A DNA stretch of 64,000 nucleotides from Microvirga soli (GTDB taxonomy: Bacteria; Pseudomonadota; Alphaproteobacteria; Rhizobiales; Beijerinckiaceae). The stretch spans positions 1-64,000 of the forward strand of contig NZ_JAERQE010000029.1 in the NCBI RefSeq assembly GCF_016734765.1, in the 5' to 3' direction. The position numbers and the translations under genes are program-made. The notes beneath the pieces are model-generated. The model saw only the letters and a list, made by a program, of their open reading frames with translations, was not told the DNA's origin and ran no database searches. Every line of letters starts with the position of its first letter. Positions within the stretch are counted from its first letter, which is position 1. Shown here in pieces: positions 15,358-25,220 of the stretch.

Positions 15358-17874
15358 TCAGGGTGTTCTCAGGCTTGGCCTCGCGACCGATGAAGCAACT
15401 GCGGGCGTTTGGGTGGCAGCCACCGGCGTCAGGCTCGAAGGTGGCGCGCACAGGCCGGCCATGTGGATCAGGCCATACCCATAGGTCGGATCCCATCCGG
15501 GTTTGCCGAGATCGCGGGTGTGCTGCTCCAAGTGAGCCTGAACCGCTTTAGCGTGTAATTGCGGGTTGGAGGCAAGCAACAGGCCTGCGGCGGCTGACAC
15601 GAAGGGGACCGCATAGGACGTTCCCGTCCTTATGGTGCCGCTGCCCTCGGACGAGGCCGTCCAGACATTCACCCCAGGTCCTGCAAGGTCGATGTAGGCA
15701 CCCTGTGTGGCACGGCGATAGACGTTCAAGTCCTGATCCACCGCCGTGACCGCGATGACACCGGGAAAGGCCGCCGGATACGCCGGCTCCGCGCCGGCAC
15801 CGTTGTTGCCCGCAGCGGCAATGACCACAATGCCCTCGCCTTGGGCTGCCTCAATGGCGTTTTGGAGAACTGCGTTGGCCGGGCCTGACAGGCTCAGGTT
15901 GATCACCCGCACGCCGCGCTCGGCCAAGGCTTCGATGGCCGACACAAGCGACATCACGTCAGTCCGATCGGCGGTGCCGCCGTCGCGGTAGAAGGCATCT
16001 ACAGCAACGAGCTTCGCCTCCGGCAGTAGGCCCGGCGTTGAGCTCCCCGAACGCCCTACCAGGAGAGCGGCAATCGCGGTGCCATGCTCCGGCAGGGATG
16101 CGTCAGCATGGAGCGCAGGACGGGCCAGAACCTCAATAGCTTGACCCTTGAGCGCATCGTTGTCGAGGTTGATGCCGGTGTCGATCACACCAATGAGGGG
16201 CGTCGGGCCGCATTGGGTGGCGCGGGCTGCCGACCAGCTCACCAGAGCAGTGGCTTGGCACTCGGCGCCGGTGCACGTCCCCAGGTGTTCATCGAGATAG
16301 TAGAAGTGGTCGAAATCGGTCGTGGCACCCGCATCGACCAACTGGATGGCTTGCCTGGCCTGGATCGGGGAGGTGCCTTGGGGCGCGCGCAGTCGGACGA
16401 TCTGTGCGGTCATGCGGCCTGCGGTCTGGGTCTCGATCTGAAAACCTTGCGCGGTGAGCCGGGCCAGAGCGTCGCGCGACAGGCCTGAGGCCACAATGGA
16501 TTCCGCGGCCTGCCGCGGCTTGGGGCGGGGGTCGACATCGTCGACCACGATAGAGGTGCCAGTTTGCACCACGGCCGTCGGGCTTGTGTTCGGTGTTATT
16601 GCTGGCGCTGGAGAGGCCGCCTGGCCTTGGCTTGACGCCTGTGGGTTCGAGGCGGGATTTGTGCCTCGGCCCGTTGAGGATGAAGAGGGACTCGCAGGCC
16701 TCGCAGGGGCTTGGCTTGCTGTTTGCGGGTTAGATGTTGGGACGGTGCTCTGACGCGTCGCTGGCGGGCTGGGAGGAGCTACTGCTGGAACGGCCTTGGT
16801 CGCTGGTGACACCTGTGCTGTCGTTGGGGCCGGAGGGGGGAGCGGCGCTTGGACTGGTGCCGCCCGATTGGCAGGGATCGTGCCCTTGCCCTTTTGGATT
16901 GGGGTGCTGCCTGCCACAGCCTTGGCGCTGGCCCGTTGGCTGTTACTTGCCTTGCTGGCTTTCGCGGAGCTCCCGATGCTTCTGCCAGCGGTCGCCTTGC
17001 CGCTGGCCTTCGCGGCGGCAGCGCCCTGCGCCCCGGCCTTCCCGTTCTTGCCGGCTGGGATGACCCAATCGTTGACTACGCTGCTGCTGTCGTTGCTCTT
17101 CTTGCCACTGATCGCATCAGCGTTCGAGCTCTTGCCTCCAACCCCACGGCTGCTGCCTCCGGTTTTGGAGCCGCCCTGACTGGGGCCGAGGCCGCCTGCG
17201 ACTCCCCCGCCAGGACTGCTGCCGTTGCCGCGACCGCTGTTGTTGCCAACGGTGCCTCCGAGCCCTCCCGCGGCCCCGATGCCACCTCCGACGATGCCAC
17301 CGCCACCTGAGCTGTTGCCGCGGCTGCCTCCGTTGCCAAGACCACTGCCGCCGCTGTTGCCAACGCTGCCTCCGAGGCCGCCACTCCCACTATTGCCAAG
17401 ACCACCGCCGACGCTGCCGCCGGAGCTATTGCCATGGCCAGTCCCGCTACCTAGCGCTCCGCCACCGATGCCTCCAACGCCCCCGCTGTTGCCAAGGCCA
17501 GCTCCGCCGCCGAGGCCACCATCATTCGAGCTTCCTTTGCTCCCGCTATTGCCGTTGCCGCCGGGGCCTGCACCCCCTCCGGCTGCACCACTGCCGGCAC
17601 TAGCTCCGCCACCGCCGGGACTGCCATCGCTGCCTTTGCCGCCGTTTCCTTTGCTGCCACCGTCACTGCCTTTGTCGCCACCGTTGCCGTTTCCTCCACC
17701 GTTACCATTGCCGTTCCCGCCGCCATTCCCATTACCATCACCACCCTTGGCAAGCGCAGACCCGTTGAGGATGGGAAGGCTGAACCCATGGCCGAGATCC
17801 AGTTGAACGCAGAGGGGCAGGGCAGCGGCCGTGCCTGCAATCGTAACAAGGATATGTTGCCACCAGCGTGCCAT
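15358..17874 (-). CDS. Secreted S8 (subtilisin-like) protease with long Gly/Asn-rich region
   Basis: About 838 residues. An N-terminal signal (MARWWQHILVTIAGTAAALP) is followed by GSALAKGG and about 200 residues of Gly/Asn/Ser repeats, then an Ala/Pro/Ser-rich linker. The C-terminal ~300 residues are a subtilase: Asp in LIGVIDTGINLDND (~565), His in EHGTAIAALLVG (~599), the oxyanion Asn in IAAAGNNGAG and Ser in GTSYAVPFVSAAAG (~754). A QIVRLRAPQG-type pre-domain precedes the catalytic part. ATG 17874 was chosen because GAGAGA lies at proper distance. Its Gly-rich segment resembles that of the divergent neighbour, hinting at a shared envelope or extracellular function. Confidence 0.88.
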   Translation of the reverse strand: MARWWQHILVTIAGTAAALPLCVQLDLGHGFSLPILNGSALAKGGDGNGNGGGNGNGNGGGNGNGGDKGSDGGSKGNGGKGSDGSPGGGGASAGSGAAGGGAGPGGNGNSGSKGSSNDGGLGGGAGLGNSGGVGGIGGGALGSGTGHGNSSGGSVGGGLGNSGSGGLGGSVGNSGGSGLGNGGSRGNSSGGGGIVGGGIGAAGGLGGTVGNNSGRGNGSSPGGGVAGGLGPSQGGSKTGGSSRGVGGKSSNADAISGKKSNDSSSVVNDWVIPAGKNGKAGAQGAAAAKASGKATAGRSIGSSAKASKASNSQRASAKAVAGSTPIQKGKGTIPANRAAPVQAPLPPPAPTTAQVSPATKAVPAVAPPSPPATRQSTVPTSNPQTASQAPARPASPSSSSTGRGTNPASNPQASSQGQAASPAPAITPNTSPTAVVQTGTSIVVDDVDPRPKPRQAAESIVASGLSRDALARLTAQGFQIETQTAGRMTAQIVRLRAPQGTSPIQARQAIQLVDAGATTDFDHFYYLDEHLGTCTGAECQATALVSWSAARATQCGPTPLIGVIDTGINLDNDALKGQAIEVLARPALHADASLPEHGTAIAALLVGRSGSSTPGLLPEAKLVAVDAFYRDGGTADRTDVMSLVSAIEALAERGVRVINLSLSGPANAVLQNAIEAAQGEGIVVIAAAGNNGAGAEPAYPAAFPGVIAVTAVDQDLNVYRRATQGAYIDLAGPGVNVWTASSEGSGTIRTGTSYAVPFVSAAAGLLLASNPQLHAKAVQAHLEQHTRDLGKPGWDPTYGYGLIHMAGLCAPPSSLTPVAATQTPAVASSVARPSLRTP

Positions 17875-18623
17875 GATCATCTCTCGTGACCGGCGCTTCG
17901 GCGCCTGCTAACTGCGCCACAGCCATGCGTTAGCGCACCGACGAATTCACAGGTGCGCCAAACAAAGTACTGACCACCCCGCGTGTACCGTATTCGAGAT
18001 GAACGAAAGCCATCAAATCACTTATTGTGTCGAACCCTAAGCTTGGCAATAAACGGCCAATACGCGAAGCGGAAGAGACAGTAGCCTCTGCAGGGTATCG
18101 GTCGCTGCAACCCATCAATGCAAAGGGATCCTTATCAGGCGGTCGGACAGTGAGTTCGTGAACAAAGGGCAGTTAGCAAGCCCGGGTCACGTCCCTATCG
18201 AATGCAGCGGCCCGCGTGGTCGAGCTGTTCTCGTGTCAGTGGAGGATTTGTGCCACCGGTGCTGCTGATGAAGCCGCTGTAGCCAAGGAGTTCCGATTGG
18301 GCACCAACGATCCCTGCCTCCATGCCCCCGTATGGGAGGGCCATGTTTGGGCAGATGGAGGGGCCACGTAGACCCAAGCCGAACCACGCACGACGCTCTC
18401 TGTTCAAGCGTCGAACGGCCTCAAAAGGATCATCCTCCTGAATTGCCGATGGGGGTGCATGGCGAAGCCACAATGCAGGTCAGTAATGAGTAGCTGATCG
18501 CGTGCTCCGCCCTAGGCGCAACATAGTCTGTGAGCATGGCGCCTCCAAGGGACAGATTAAACTAAAACCAAGACACGAAGATCAGCGCAGGCGCGTCTGA
18601 CCGGCGCAATTAAGGGAAAAGCC
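17875..18623. other. Divergent intergenic region between two Gly-rich secreted proteins
   Basis: About 750 bases with no convincing gene. A 92-codon minus-strand frame at 18195-18473 is the longest and ends PPLTREQLDHAGRCIR. It has no recognised family and no good RBS. Promoters for both Gly-rich genes must lie here. Confidence 0.35.
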
Positions 18624-19868
18624 ATGCTTCGGTTATCACTCATGTCCATCATCACAATTGCATTGTTGGCAACTCAGCCAGCCTTTGCCAAGGGCGGCGG
18701 TGAAGGGGGGAACGGTGGCGGTAATGCCGGTGGCGGTGGTCAGGGCAATGACAACGGTGGCGGCAAAGGGGGCGGTGGCTCCGGTAACGGGAATAGCGGT
18801 GGTGGTCAGGGAAGCGGGAACAGCGGGGGTAACGGCAACGGAAACAGCGGCGGTGGTGGAAGTGGCGGGCGAGGTGGCGCACAGGGCAATGGAAGTAGTG
18901 AAGGCGGGAGAGACAGCGGAAATAACAGCGACGGTGAGAGGAGTAGTGGAAATAGCGGCGGCACCAGCGGCGGTCAGGGCAATGGAAATGGCGGGGGTAA
19001 AGGCGGTGGGGGCGCTGGAGGCGGCAGTAGTCAGGGTGCTGGGAACAGTGGCAGTGCCAACCCAGGCAATGGAGGCAGCAGCGCAAACGCCGGGGGAGGT
19101 GGCAGGGGCAATGGGGGAGCTGGAGCTGGCGTCGGCCAAGGGGCTGGGAACGGCAGCAGTGCTGGCAGCGCTGGAGGTGGCGGCAAGAGCGGTGGCAGCG
19201 CTGGAGCTGGTCGTAATCCGAGCGCCGGGACCAGTGGCAGTGCCAGCCAGGGCAATGCAAGCGGAGGCAGTACTGGTACCAGAGGCCCTGGGAGCGCTAT
19301 AGGCACAAGCAGTCAGACCAGCAACAACGGCAGCGGAAAACCGGGAGGAGCGTCGGCTCCAGCATCCATATCCGCAGCACCAGATACGCCAAGCACAACG
19401 AGTTCCCGCGCAGCACCGGCCGAAGTAAGTTCACAACCGACGCCAACTGCGGCAAGTACACGAGCAACGCGAGCTGTCGCAGCTTCAACAACTGTGACGG
19501 CAACATCGCCATCCCTTAGTGTCAGCAGAAGCAGTACCGCCTTGGCCTTGCCGTCCTCCCTTGTGCCACGTCTTGAAACATCAGGCTCAGAAACTGCAAG
19601 CTTTGTGGAGCCACTCGTCCGGCGGGTCGGTGTTTCAAGCCGGATTGTCCAGGCCTGCCGTACCTCCATTGTGACGGCAGCGCTTCCGTACGGGGCTGTG
19701 CAGGTGGATGCAGCCAGTGTCGGGCAGGCGAGCCGCACACCAGACGGAGGGCTCACGGCCCCCATCGCTGTGAGAGTTGTTTACGCCCGGGCGAGTTCAC
19801 GCCAAGTCCGCCGATCTCACGTGGCATGCCGGCTCAACGCTGCCGGCACAGTTGTGGCTCTCCGCTGA
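18624..19868 (+). CDS. Secreted Gly-rich protein with conserved C-terminal domain
   Basis: 414 residues. Signal MLRLSLMSIITIALLATQPA is cut near AFA-KGGG. About 200 residues of GGxGNGN/GGGS repeats are followed by a Ser/Thr/Ala-rich linker. The last ~75 residues form a compact domain with two Cys (VQACRTSIVTAALPYGAVQV, then SHVACRLNAAGTVVAL) that may make a disulfide in the periplasm. RBS AAGGGA precedes ATG 18624. Its Gly-rich segment and AKGG junction resemble the S8 protease transcribed the other way, so it could be a substrate, inhibitor or partner of that protease. That idea rests on position and composition only. Confidence 0.8.
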   Translation: MLRLSLMSIITIALLATQPAFAKGGGEGGNGGGNAGGGGQGNDNGGGKGGGGSGNGNSGGGQGSGNSGGNGNGNSGGGGSGGRGGAQGNGSSEGGRDSGNNSDGERSSGNSGGTSGGQGNGNGGGKGGGGAGGGSSQGAGNSGSANPGNGGSSANAGGGGRGNGGAGAGVGQGAGNGSSAGSAGGGGKSGGSAGAGRNPSAGTSGSASQGNASGGSTGTRGPGSAIGTSSQTSNNGSGKPGGASAPASISAAPDTPSTTSSRAAPAEVSSQPTPTAASTRATRAVAASTTVTATSPSLSVSRSSTALALPSSLVPRLETSGSETASFVEPLVRRVGVSSRIVQACRTSIVTAALPYGAVQVDAASVGQASRTPDGGLTAPIAVRVVYARASSRQVRRSHVACRLNAAGTVVALR

Positions 19869-20588
19869 TGAGGTGTCCGCCGGGCAGGCACAGGCTCTGT
19901 CTCACGGTGAATCTTCCGAACTATAGAGGCGGAGTGTAAGTCTACCCATGGTAGTAGGCCAGAGTTTGAGGTGAAAGCCAACCAGCTGATTCTCAGTCCG
20001 AAGCGTAAGTTGCAGCTGATAGACGCCATCCTAAACGTCTGTTCCTGGCACCTCCCGGAAGTAAGCCGCAGGTCGGCTTAGGGCAGAAAAAGCTGACATT
20101 CCCGAAAACCAAGGATCGTCGCTGGATGACCCAGAGCTGTCCTTCGTACGTCAACTCTCTGGTCACCACCTGTTATGCCAAACATTCAGGCACTTGGGTG
20201 CATCAATGGAGCAAGGGCGTCGCTCCTTGTAACAGGGCGGGACCATTGTTCCGGATCGCTGCATACGCCTGTACAGGTCTGGGGAGGCCCCGGGAAAAAG
20301 CCCAGATCCGAGGGTTGTCGGCGCACTAGCCGCCGTAGCGGCTCTCCGCTTGCACGGCATGCCTTGTCGGTCGAGAACTACCTCGGCCAGCCCGCATGGA
20401 GGCGGAACCGCCGTGCTCGAGACGCTGCGGTCAAGAGTGCTGAGGAAGAACGCTCATCTTTTGGCGGAAAATGGCTGACAAATTGCTTCGGACGGCTATT
20501 GTCCACCTGAGGCCTCTGCCATGCGGAACCGTCCACATGTTCCAAGGTCTAAATGACCACAGGCCGTTCTGTCGAGGTAAGCCCGATC
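19869..20588. other. Intergenic region before the catabolic island
   Basis: About 720 bases; one palindromic repeat copy (20033-20101) and no convincing gene. The frames across 20126-20550 lack protein character. The promoter of the kinase gene should lie in the last 150 bases. Confidence 0.4.
20033..20101. repeat. Palindromic 69-bp repeat, copy 4
   Basis: Begins AAACGTCT, then TTCCTGGCACCTCCCGGAAG, ends AGCTGACATTC. The layout is identical to the copies at 37003 and 58331. Confidence 0.65.
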
Positions 20589-21647
20589 ATGTCGATGACG
20601 TCGCAAGCGAGCAGCAATGCAGTGCTCGAAACCGCTGCGCCTGTGGCTGCGACCGACGAAGTGAAGGCGATTGCGCTTCAGCATTTCGGCATTCGCGGCG
20701 ACCCAACCCGGCTGCCAGGCGAGCGGGATAGCAACTTCCACATCAGGACAGAGGACGGCAATCATTTCCTCCTGAGGATCAGCAATCCTGTCGAAGACCG
20801 ACAGGTGACGGGTTTCCAGACCAAACTCCTGCTGCACATCGAGCAGACCGACCCCTCGTTGCCTGTGCCGCGCATTATCGGATCCGTCGAAGGCACGCCC
20901 GAAATCATCCTCGCGCTTCCGGGTCAACCGCCAAGCGTCGTGCGCCTCTATACGTTTCTCCAAGGCGTCCCCCTGCACAAAACACCGTCCAGCCCACGCC
21001 AGCAGCGGAACATGGGCGGAGTGCTCGCCCGGATCGATCTCGCCATGCGGGAGTTCCAGCACCCGGCTTCGAACCACGAGCTGATGTGGGACATGAAGCA
21101 TGCCCACCGCCTGCGTCCCCTGCTAGTGCATATCGAGGACCTGCAACGGCGGGCTCTGGTGGAACAATTCGTCGACCGATTTGAGCAGTTCGTGCTACCC
21201 GCCATACCGAACCTGCGCACGCAGGTCATCCACAACGACCTGAACCCGTACAACGTGCTCGTGGCAGACTGCGATCATGATCGTGTGACCGGCGTGATCG
21301 ACTTCGGCGATGCAGTGTTGGCTCCTCTGGTGAACGATCCCGCGGTCGCTGCCGCTTATCGGAATGTGGATGCCAGACATCCCCTTGAAACTGTCTCTCA
21401 GTTCATTGCCGGATACCATGCCGTTCTTCCGCTTGACGACGCTGAGTTCGAGATCCTGTTCGACCTCGTGGCGACGCGCATGATACTGACGGTGTTGATC
21501 ACAAGCTGGCGCGCCGCAATACAGCCGGAGAACCGCGAATACATCCTGCGCAACGTGCCGTCAGCCTGGGCAGGGTTGGAACGACTCGCCGCCTTGGACC
21601 GCGCCGAAGCGCAAGCCTACCTTCGTCGAAACAGCTGCCCGGAGTGA
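20589..21647 (+). CDS. APH-family small-molecule kinase, hydroxylysine-kinase-like
   Basis: 352 residues with the aminoglycoside phosphotransferase fold: an N-lobe (FHIRTEDGNHFLLRISN), the catalytic loop VIHNDLNPYNVLV (Asp as base, Asn for metal) and the metal Asp in GVIDFGDAV. It most resembles the choline/homoserine/hydroxylysine kinase branch. The next gene, three bases on, encodes a class III PLP enzyme. In animals and some bacteria this kinase type phosphorylates an amino alcohol whose phosphate is then removed by such an enzyme. I chose ATG 20589, behind GAGG, over ATG 20553. The true substrate is unknown. Confidence 0.8.
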   Translation: MSMTSQASSNAVLETAAPVAATDEVKAIALQHFGIRGDPTRLPGERDSNFHIRTEDGNHFLLRISNPVEDRQVTGFQTKLLLHIEQTDPSLPVPRIIGSVEGTPEIILALPGQPPSVVRLYTFLQGVPLHKTPSSPRQQRNMGGVLARIDLAMREFQHPASNHELMWDMKHAHRLRPLLVHIEDLQRRALVEQFVDRFEQFVLPAIPNLRTQVIHNDLNPYNVLVADCDHDRVTGVIDFGDAVLAPLVNDPAVAAAYRNVDARHPLETVSQFIAGYHAVLPLDDAEFEILFDLVATRMILTVLITSWRAAIQPENREYILRNVPSAWAGLERLAALDRAEAQAYLRRNSCPE

Positions 21648-21650
21648 CCG

Positions 21651-22979
21651 ATGTCCATGATCAACGCCTATGATCCCGCCAAAGCCACCGAAGTTGGTGC
21701 ACGCGAGCAAGAGATCATCGCCCGTCGCCAGCGCCTGCTCGGGCCCGCCTACCGGCTGTTCTATGCCAACCCGGTCCATGTGGTGCGCGGGGAGGGCGTT
21801 TGGCTCTATGATCCCGATGGCCGGACTTATCTCGACGTTTACAACAATGTGGCGTCTGTCGGCCATTGCCATCCGCACGTCGTTGCTGCGCTGTCCAAGC
21901 AGGCGTCCATCCTCAACACTCATACCCGCTACCTCCACGACATGGCTCTCGATTACGCCGAGAAGCTTCTCGGCTATTTCCCAATCGAGAACCCGCAGGT
22001 GATGTTCACTTGCACGGGCAGCGAGGCGAACGATCTGGCCTTGCGGGTGGCCAAAACGCACACGGGTGGCACCGGCGTCATCATCACCGACTTCGCCTAC
22101 CACGGCGTTACGAGCATCATCGCAGAGATGTCGCCTTCGCTCGGTACTGGGATGCGGCTCGGGGATCACGTGCGCACCGTGCCGGCACCGGACCAGTACC
22201 GAACGAACGGGCAGGACGTGGGCGCAACCTTTGCGCAGCATGTTCGCTCCGCTATCGAGGATATGAGATCCCATGGCATTCGGCCCGCAGCGTTGATCGT
22301 CGACACGATCTTCTCAAGCGACGGCGTGTTCTCGGATCCGGCAGGTTTCCTGAAGCCAGCGGTTGAGGAAATCCGCAAGGCCGGCGGGATTTTCATCGCG
22401 GACGAGGTCCAGCCCGGTTTCGGCCGCACAGGTGAGGCCATGTGGGGCTTCCAGCGCCATGGGATCGTGCCCGATATCGTGACCCTCGGAAAGCCCATGG
22501 GCAACGGTCATCCTGTAGCCGGCATGGTGGCAAAGCCTGAGGTTCTGGACGAGTTCGGGAAGCGCGCGCGCTATTTCAACACCTTCGGCGGCAATCCCGT
22601 TTCCTCGGCAGTCGGTATCGCCGTTCTGGAGGTCATCGAGCGGGAAGGGTTGGTGGAGAACGCCCGCAGCGTGGGCATCTATCTCCGACAAGGCCTGCAG
22701 GATTTGGCTAACCGCTACCAGATCATCGGCGATGTGCGCGGGGCCGGTCTGTTCGTCGCCGTAGAGTTGGTGCGGGACCGCGCCACCAAGGAGCCCGCGC
22801 CGCAGGAGACGGCGGCCCTGGTGAACGGCCTGCGCGAGCGGCGCGTGCTCATCAGCGCGACGGGACGTGCGGCGAACGGCCTGAAGATCCGGCCGCCGTT
22901 AGTCTTCTCGAAGGCGAACGCCGACCACTTCCTCTCTGCCATGGACGAGACCCTGGCTGGTATCGTCTCTCGGGCCTAA
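21651..22979 (+). CDS. Class III PLP aminotransferase / phospho-lyase
   Basis: 442 residues, full length for the family. The cofactor-binding pieces are [15 protein letters not shown] (phosphate cup), [24 protein letters not shown] (Asp to the pyridine N) and the Schiff-base Lys in [15 protein letters not shown]. The NGHPVAGM context and the kinase partner point to the AGXT2L-like branch, whose members eliminate phosphate and ammonia from phosphoethanolamine or 5-phosphohydroxylysine. A true aminotransferase is the alternative. It is almost certainly cotranscribed with the kinase (3-base gap). Confidence 0.85.
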   Translation: MSMINAYDPAKATEVGAREQEIIARRQRLLGPAYRLFYANPVHVVRGEGVWLYDPDGRTYLDVYNNVASVGHCHPHVVAALSKQASILNTHTRYLHDMALDYAEKLLGYFPIENPQVMFTCTGSEANDLALRVAKTHTGGTGVIITDFAYHGVTSIIAEMSPSLGTGMRLGDHVRTVPAPDQYRTNGQDVGATFAQHVRSAIEDMRSHGIRPAALIVDTIFSSDGVFSDPAGFLKPAVEEIRKAGGIFIADEVQPGFGRTGEAMWGFQRHGIVPDIVTLGKPMGNGHPVAGMVAKPEVLDEFGKRARYFNTFGGNPVSSAVGIAVLEVIEREGLVENARSVGIYLRQGLQDLANRYQIIGDVRGAGLFVAVELVRDRATKEPAPQETAALVNGLRERRVLISATGRAANGLKIRPPLVFSKANADHFLSAMDETLAGIVSRA

Positions 22980-22999
22980 GCATCCCGATAAACAGCAAG

Positions 23000-23021
23000 C
23001 GACCGGCGCTGCCGCCGGTCG
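23000..23021. terminator. Hairpin between convergent genes
   Basis: A 9-bp perfect stem CGACCGGCG / CGCCGGTCG with CTGC loop sits between the stops of the PLP enzyme and the HisD-like gene. The T-tract is weak, so it may act in both directions or stop transcripts only partly. Confidence 0.6.
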
Positions 23022-23051
23022 TTGAAGGTTTAGTTTCTGCCGGTCGGGAGA

Positions 23052-24359
23052 TTAGATCGGCCCGTTCTTCAACAACTGCTCACGGCTCCAGCGGAGGGCG
23101 GCCGCGCGGCGATGCCCTTCGAGACCTTCGCTCTCGCTCTGGCGGCAGGCAGGCGGCGCAACCGCCGCAACACCGCGCTCGTCAAGCCACTGGTGCGTGC
23201 AGACTTTCACGTAGGAGCCGACCCACAAGCCACCTGTGTAGCGGCCGGCTCCCATGGTCGGCAGCGTGTGATTGGTGCCGCAGCACTTGTCCGAATAAAC
23301 CACGCTGGAGAGCGGCCCGATGAAAAGCGAGCCGTAGTTACGCAAATTCTTGGCAGTCGCATGCGGATCGCGCGTGTGCACCTGCAGATGCTCTGCCGCG
23401 ATGAAGTCCGAATACGCGATCATCGCCTCCTCGTCAGCGCAGACGGCGATCTCTCCATAGTCGCGCCAGGCTGGGCCGGCGACGTTTGCCGTCGACAAGT
23501 TCTGCAACTGGCGCTCAACTTCAGTGAGAGTGGCCTCAGCCAGCTTCCGGCTCGTGGTGATGAGGCCCACCCGGGTGCGGATGTCGTGCTCGGCCTGTGC
23601 CAGAAGGTCCACCGCGATCATCTCCGGATCGCCCGTCTCGTCCGACACCACGAAGATTTCACTGGGGCCGGCAAGCTGGTCGATGCCAACAGGGCCGAAC
23701 ACCTGGCGCTTCGCCTCGTTGACGAAGGCGTTGCCGGGGCCCACGATCTTGTCAACGGCCGGCACAGTCTGCGTGCCATACGCCATCGCGGCGATCGCCT
23801 GTGCGCCGCCGATGCGGAAGATTCGGTCGGCCCCGGAGAGATGGCATCCGGCGATCATGGCCGGGTGGGCAGTCGGCGGAAGGCATGCGATTACCTCCTC
23901 GCAACCAGCAACCTTCGCGGGCACGATTGTCATGATCGGAGCAGACAGGAGGGGATAGCGACCGCCAGGCACGTAGGCGCCGATGGATTTGATCGGGATA
24001 ACGCGGTGCCCCAGGTTGAGGCCCGGCAGGGCTTCGATCTCAAGGGGTAAGATGGTGCCGAGTTGAGCCTGTGCGAATACGCGGACGCGCTCGATGGCGA
24101 ACTCGGTGTCCTGTCGGGTCTGCGGATCAAGGTTGCGCACGGCCTTGGCGCGCTCTTCGTCGGTGACTTCAAAGGCGGCCACATCGACCTTGTCGAACGC
24201 GTTGCCGTACTCCCGCACAGCCACGTCCCCCCGCGTCCGCACTGCGCCGATGATATCACGAACGGTGGCTTCGATCTCGCGGTTGTCCGTATCAGCGTTA
24301 CGCTTCGGAGCTTTGAGATGTGTGACCTTTTCGGTCAGAGTCGACATCGATCGTAACAT
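23052..24359 (-). CDS. Histidinol-dehydrogenase-family NAD-dependent dehydrogenase
   Basis: 435 residues, HisD fold throughout: GAYVPGGRYPLLSAPIM, GAQAIAAMAYG, KIVGPGNAFVNEAKRQV and AGPSEIFVV. Zinc-ligand positions are kept: Gln and His in LLAQAEHD, Asp in SDKCCGTNHTLPT and the C-terminal His in GLEGHRRAA. The Glu-His pair in AAEHLQVH matches the proton-relay pair. HisD makes histidine from histidinol in two oxidations. Here no other his genes are near, and paralogues of this family act on other alcohols such as sulfopropanediol, so a catabolic alcohol dehydrogenase is more likely. Start at 24359 follows AAAAGGAAC. Confidence 0.85.
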   Translation of the reverse strand: MLRSMSTLTEKVTHLKAPKRNADTDNREIEATVRDIIGAVRTRGDVAVREYGNAFDKVDVAAFEVTDEERAKAVRNLDPQTRQDTEFAIERVRVFAQAQLGTILPLEIEALPGLNLGHRVIPIKSIGAYVPGGRYPLLSAPIMTIVPAKVAGCEEVIACLPPTAHPAMIAGCHLSGADRIFRIGGAQAIAAMAYGTQTVPAVDKIVGPGNAFVNEAKRQVFGPVGIDQLAGPSEIFVVSDETGDPEMIAVDLLAQAEHDIRTRVGLITTSRKLAEATLTEVERQLQNLSTANVAGPAWRDYGEIAVCADEEAMIAYSDFIAAEHLQVHTRDPHATAKNLRNYGSLFIGPLSSVVYSDKCCGTNHTLPTMGAGRYTGGLWVGSYVKVCTHQWLDERGVAAVAPPACRQSESEGLEGHRRAAALRWSREQLLKNGPI

Positions 24360-24541
24360 TGTTTGTTCCTTTTGGCCGGGCCCAACTCTCGATGATGTGG
24401 TGGCGCTTCTCAATTGGCTCTGACCCTCTTGTTCAGTATTCTAACCATGCGTAAGGTGGCGAAGGCGATGGGCAGCCCGGGATTTGTCCAAACCGGATCA
24501 GGTTTCGACGGGCAAGGCTCTCAAGCCAAGAAGAGGTAGGC

Positions 24542-25090
24542 ATGCCGAAGATTGGGACACGGCTCAGGGAACTTCGCCGCCGGCGGAACCTCGGAGTCCG
24601 TGAAGTGGCCCTGAGATCCGGCATCTCACATTCCTCGATCTCGCTTATTGAGCGGGACTGTATGAGCCCCTCGGTCGATACTCTTAGCGCCATTCTGGAT
24701 GCTCTCGGCACCACGCTCACCGGCTTCTTCTCGGACCTGAACTCCACCGTGCCGCACTCGCCGTTCTACGAGGCGAGCGAATGGGTCGAAATCGGCAAGG
24801 CGCAGACGATCTCATATCGCATGCTGGGAATGAATCATCCCAATCGGCAGATCCTGATGCTGCATGAGACCTACGCAGTCGGGGCCGATACGGGAGAGCC
24901 ATTCTCCCACTCGGCGCAGGAAGCCGGGACAGTGCTGCACGGTGCCGTTGAGGTCACAGTGGGCGACGAGTTCCGTGTTCTCAAGGCAGGGGATGGTTAC
25001 TATTTCGACAGCCGGATGCCTCACCGCTTTCGCAACGTTGCCAACGAGCCGAGTACCGTTCTTAGCGCCGTTACGCCGCCGACCTACTAA
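24542..25090 (+). CDS. XRE-type regulator with C-terminal cupin
   Basis: 182 residues. An N-terminal HTH_3 domain (RLRELRRRRNLGVREVALRS, GISHSSISLIERDCMSPSVD) precedes a cupin barrel (GTVLHGAVEVTVGDEFRVL, then GDGYYFDSRMPHRFRN). This is the architecture of PuuR-like repressors that sense an amine or amino acid and control its uptake and breakdown. It lies between the HisD-like gene (divergent) and the ABC importer, so it probably regulates both sides of the island. Confidence 0.88.
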   Translation: MPKIGTRLRELRRRRNLGVREVALRSGISHSSISLIERDCMSPSVDTLSAILDALGTTLTGFFSDLNSTVPHSPFYEASEWVEIGKAQTISYRMLGMNHPNRQILMLHETYAVGADTGEPFSHSAQEAGTVLHGAVEVTVGDEFRVLKAGDGYYFDSRMPHRFRNVANEPSTVLSAVTPPTY

Positions 25091-25220
25091 ACTAAGAGCT
25101 GACGGGTTCAACCAGATTTATGTTTAATATTTTCACCGCTTCGGAGCCAAGACGCTTTCACCTGCGACCGTGGATGTGCTTGCCTGCAGAAGGAACCAAT
25201 AACCAGAGAGGGATCCAATC

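Noticed and set aside
17225-17806. 193-codon Pro/Leu-rich plus-strand frame
   Set aside because: It is the complement of the Gly/Asn-rich repeat of the S8 protease; such repeats leave the opposite strand open without coding.
18195-18473. 92-codon minus-strand frame between the Gly-rich genes
   Set aside because: No family resemblance or good RBS; listed only within the intergenic note.
18652-19260. 202-codon His/Cys/Arg-rich minus-strand frame and its Ala/Val-rich relatives
   Set aside because: Antisense to the Gly-rich secreted protein; composition is dictated by the repeat and no start signal or family is present.
22166-24423. Long antisense frames opposite the PLP enzyme and HisD-like genes
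   Set aside because: All lie opposite clear enzymes with complete active sites and show no family match.
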